Source of the DNA: Pseudovirgaria hyperparasitica
Lineage: Eukaryota; Ascomycota; Dothideomycetes; Acrospermales; Acrospermaceae
Length of the DNA: 64,000 nucleotides
NCBI RefSeq assembly: GCF_010093815.1
Contig: NW_022985565.1
Location: forward strand, 211,924 to 275,923
Direction: 5' to 3'
Below are positions 60,824 to 64,000 of this stretch, one piece after another. Under the pieces are notes generated by a model, which had not been told where the DNA came from, did no database searches, and saw only the letters and a list, made by a program, of their open reading frames with translations. The translations under genes and the position numbers were made by a program. Each line of letters starts with the position of its first letter. The first letter of the stretch is position 1.

Positions 60824-62299
60824 ATGCCCGTCAAGAACCGCTTCACGCGGCTGGACGCCTTTACCAAGACAGTCGAAGACGCACGAGTGCGCACCACATC
60901 CGGAGGGGTTGTAACGATAACGTCACTGCTGGTGATATTCTGGCTAGTATGGGGCGAGTGGGCAGACTATCGGCGGATAACGGTGAAGCCTGAGCTGGTG
61001 GTCGACAAAGGTCGCGGCGAGAAGATGGAGATATTCATGAACATCACATTTCCCAAGATGCCGTGCGAGCTGCTCACGCTGGATGTGATGGACGTGAGTG
61101 GGGAGATTCAGGCAGGTGTCATGCATGGGATCAGTAAGGTCAGACTGAGCGAGGCGAGCCAGGGAAGCCGGGTCATTACATCTACTAGTTTGGATCTGTG
61201 AGTACATGCGTTCAACTGCGAGCTGGTACATTAAGAATCGCAACTGACCGACCTAGACACGCAGACGAAGCAACACATCTTGACCCCTCGTACTGCGGCG
61301 AATGTTACGGGGCCCCACCCCCTGAGAATGCCCGGAAATCCGGGTGCTGCAACACCTGCGAAGAAGTACGCGACGCTTACGCCAGCAACTCGTGGTCCTT
61401 TGGCCGCGGCGAGGGCGTCGAGCAATGCCAGCGCGAGCACTATGCGGAGAAACTGGACGAGCAGCGCCGCGAAGGCTGCCGCATCGAAGGCGGCATCCGC
61501 GTCAACAAAGTCGTGGGCAACTTCCACTTGGCGCCGGGCAAGAGCTTCAGTAACGGCAACATGCATGTCCACGACCTCGACAACTACCTCAAGGACGAGG
61601 CGGACCACAGCTTCACGCACACGGTTCATAGTCTGCGCTTCGGCCCACCGCTGCCAGACGATGCGATTGAGCGCATCAGACACGGACAGACGGGATTGTG
61701 GACCAACCACCACCTGAACCCGCTCGACGGCACGACGCAGAGCACGTCGGATAAGGCGTTCAACTACATGTACTTTGTCAAGGTCGTCAGCACGGCGTAT
61801 CTACCGCTCGGCTGGGAAAAGATAAAGACACCCGAGGGCCTGTCGAACACGGAAGAGACTGGCGGGATCCCCCACGAGATGGTCGCGTTGGGCCGCATGG
61901 GCCACGGATACAAGGGCAGCATCGAGACGCACCAGTACTCGGTGACAAGCCACAAGCGCAACCTGCGAGGCGGCAGCGACGAGTCTGAGGGGCACAAGGA
62001 GCGCATCCACGCCCGCGGCGGCATCCCAGGCGTCTTCTTCTCCTACGTATGACCTACCCTCCCCCCCCCCCCCCCCCTTGATTATTTCCATCCAAAGAGA
62101 GCCCCCCCAAGACACTAACAAGAACACACAGGACATCTCCCCAATGAAAGTCATCAACCGCGAAGTGCGATCTCGCTCGTTCTCGGGCTTCCTGGTCGGC
62201 ATGTGTGCAGTCGTCGGTGGGACGCTCACCGTCGCGGCGGCCGTCGACCGCGCGCTGTACGAGGGCGTGAACAAGGTCAAGAAGTTCCACACGGGTTAG
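60824..62299 (+). CDS. ERV46: ERV46 / ERGIC3 homolog, ER-Golgi vesicle protein
   Basis: COPII vesicle membrane protein that pairs with Erv41 to return escaped ER residents. Exons 60824-61197, 61257-62046 and 62132-62299 give 443 residues. MPVKNRFTRLDAFTKTVEDARVRTTSGG leads into the first span (about 29-47, VTITSLLVIFWLVW). The large luminal domain carries CGECYGA, CCNTCEEVRDAY and CQREHY cysteine motifs and GNFHLAPGKSF. The second span lies near residues 405-430 (FLVGMCAVVGGTLTVAAAV), and the tail KVKKFHTG is cytosolic. Intron 2 contains a C18-19 run. Confidence 0.95.
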
Positions 62300-62777
62300 G
62301 GCCCCGGATTGTCGGGTTTCTTGTCTTTTCTTGCTTTTGTGTGGGTCGTCGTGTATGGTGTTTTTGAGTGCGTTGCCTGGCATTGTTAGCTTGGACGCGG
62401 AGGCTGGGGTGGAGGTGTGCGGGTGTGCGGGTGTAGAGTAGTAGTAGTAGTAAAAGTCTCAGGGGAGGAGCAGCAGCAGCAGGAGGAGGAGGTGAAGGCT
62501 AAGTAACTAGCCATGCCATGCCATGCATGTCATACTCACACTACCAACACCCAACACTCAATACCGTTCGACTGGAAGGGAAAGCGAAATCCTTTTTTCT
62601 TATATGACGCAGTGGCATGCACATTTTACAGAGCGCGGTGGGGCGGTGGGCATGGGGCGTGGGGCGTGATACAGTGGTCCTGTATGTATGTATGTATGTA
62701 TGTATGTATGTATGTATGTATGTAGGCGCCGCAAAAGAAGAAGAAAAATATCTTTGTCTCTCGAGGTGTATATGGTG

Positions 62778-62809
<32 letters not shown>

Positions 62810-63668
62810 TGTATGTATGTATGTGTGTGTGTGGACGGCGTTGATTGGGCGCTCTTTGGTTTGGTTTGGTTTGGTTTGGTTTGGTTTGGTTTGGTTTGGT
62901 TTGGTTTGGTTTGGTTTGGTTTGGTTTGGTTTGCTTTGCTTTGCTTGGTAAGGATGCCTGGGAGGTCTAGGGGTGTCATTGTTGAATATATGTATAAGGG
63001 GTCATGGCGTGTTGGAAGGGGTATATATATTTATGTATATATATTGTGGTATCTGAATCCCTCGATGACTCGATGACTCGATGACTCGTTGACGAGTGTG
63101 TGTATTCTATATTTGTATGTATATATACGTATGTATGTATGTGCGTTGTGTTGTGTGTGCCAGGTTGTGTTGTGTGTTGTGTTGTGTGTGCCAGGTTGTG
63201 TGTGCCAGGTTGTGTTGTGTTGTGTTGTATGTGTATCCATGACTACCCTCGCATCGCTTCGTCCTGCTTTCTCCCACCGTCACCGACCACCGACCAACTA
63301 CCACCGCCACCGACGGAAAGTATACACTGGCTAATCTGATGCCTTGCCTCGCCTCGCCTCGTCTGTCGATTTATAGACATGTCCATATATGCGTCCATAC
63401 ACGTGTCCATACATGCGTCCGTCCGTCCGTCCGTCCGTCCATACATGCGTACATGTACAAATCCCAGCCCGCACAACAAATACAAAGACCCGAAACCCCA
63501 AACCCCAAATCCCAAAACCCCCACCCCCGCCCTCTCCCGGAAAGGATAAACAAACACAGTCTATTCGTCGTCGTGGTCGTAACGTCGTGTCCGTCATCAT
63601 CGTGCACTTCCTCGTCCTACCTCCTCGTCCTAGTCCTACCTCCTCGTCCTACCTCCAGCCCCTACCCC
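62300..63668. repeat. Microsatellite-dense intergenic region
   Basis: 1.37 kb between ERV46 and the gene at the right edge. Arrays: AGT (about 62,437-62,452), GGA/GCA (about 62,465-62,492), TATG (62,681-62,723 and about 62,779-62,824), TTGGT about 15 copies with three TTGCT variants (about 62,856-62,945), CGATGACT (about 63,063-63,085), a TTGTGTGTGCCAGG minisatellite (about 63,135-63,215) and GTCC (about 63,418-63,440). No gene is seen. Confidence 0.8.
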
Positions 63669-64000
63669 CTACTCTTCACCCTCACCCTCACCCTCACCCT
63701 CATCCTCATCATCATCCTCCTCCTCCCCCCCCTCATCGCCCTCCTCACCCCCATGCCCCAACATACCCCGCATAGTCCCACCCGGCCCACCACGCCGCGC
63801 CGGCACAGCATACAAGTCCTCATTCGAAAAGCCCGCGAAACTAACACTCGGGCCCGCCCTCGAAACAGCAGCTGAAGACGCTGAAGAAGAAGAAGAAGCA
63901 TCAAGCCGCCGCAGCGCACCATCGACATCACGCATTTCGACATCGCGGTCACGGTCGTGGGAAGACTTCCCGTCGGCGTCGTCCACACCAGCACCACCAC
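63669..64000 (-). CDS. C-terminal fragment of an unknown protein with acidic tail
   Basis: The frame enters from the right edge and stops at 63669, giving at least 110 residues. It has a charged start (DDADGKSSHDRDRDVEMRDVDG), a Ser run, a short hydrophobic/aromatic motif (SFAGFSNEDLYAVPARRGGPGG) and an acidic GEGE/DDDE tail. Coding bias and absence of stops suggest a real exon, but I do not recognise the family. The start lies outside the window. Confidence 0.5.
   Translation of the reverse strand, partial: GGAGVDDADGKSSHDRDRDVEMRDVDGALRRLDASSSSSASSAAVSRAGPSVSFAGFSNEDLYAVPARRGGPGGTMRGMLGHGGEEGDEGGEEEDDDEDEGEGEGEGEE

Noticed and set aside
63675-63715. Telomere-like CCCTCA repeats
   Set aside because: They are not TTAGGG/CCCTAA and they encode the acidic tail of a protein on the minus strand.

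Overview
The window is nuclear DNA of a filamentous ascomycete (Pezizomycotina). The evidence is short introns (mostly 45-80 nt) with GTRNGT donors, CTAAC-like branch points and YAG acceptors; gene-dense housekeeping DNA with mixed strands; and one AT-rich block of repeats carrying the C-to-T / G-to-A signature of repeat-induced point mutation (RIP). The gene set would fit Dothideomycetes, but class and species cannot be fixed from the sequence alone. Gene models were built by hand from reading frames and splice signals; phases were checked across every junction given.

Left arm (1-17,905). A partial CFT1/CPSF160 gene (minus, running off the left edge) is divergent from an LMBD1-type lysosomal cobalamin transporter, which is convergent with VTA1 (ESCRT-III/Vps4 regulator). 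A conserved serine-rich protein of unknown function, the CDK-binding protein CKS1 and the FAN1/VRR-NUC nuclease follow on the plus strand. The spacers are long and rich in simple repeats.

Repeat island (18,085-33,567). A pair of 56-bp terminal inverted repeats with TA target duplications bounds 15.5 kb. Inside this TIR element sit a Ty3/gypsy retrotransposon (minus strand, 228-bp LTRs) and a Tad/I-like LINE (minus strand, with a 15-bp target-site duplication). All three are dead. The right TIR ends 50 bp before the first start codon of the next gene, DUS2.

Right arm (33,618-64,000). In order: DUS2 tRNA dihydrouridine synthase (+), alanyl-tRNA synthetase (-, with apparent mitochondrial and cytosolic starts), a small charged conserved protein (+), an RCR-family membrane protein (-), a multi-pass membrane protein with a DUF3431 domain (-), an NmrA-like NAD(P)-binding protein (+), a possible 74-aa protein (+), KRE33/NAT10 RNA cytidine acetyltransferase (+), the actin-patch protein ABP1 (-), the ribosome-biogenesis factor RCL1 (+), an ethanolamine/choline phosphotransferase (+), a GNAT-like protein (+), the COPII cargo protein ERV46 (+) and the acidic C-terminus of an unknown protein (-) at the edge. 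A 20-N assembly gap lies in a 12-bp tandem repeat between DUS2 and AlaRS.

Functionally this is a housekeeping region: RNA 3' processing, tRNA charging and modification, rRNA acetylation and processing, vesicle traffic, lipid synthesis and DNA repair. I see no secondary-metabolite cluster or CRISPR. The most unusual content is in and around the repeat island.
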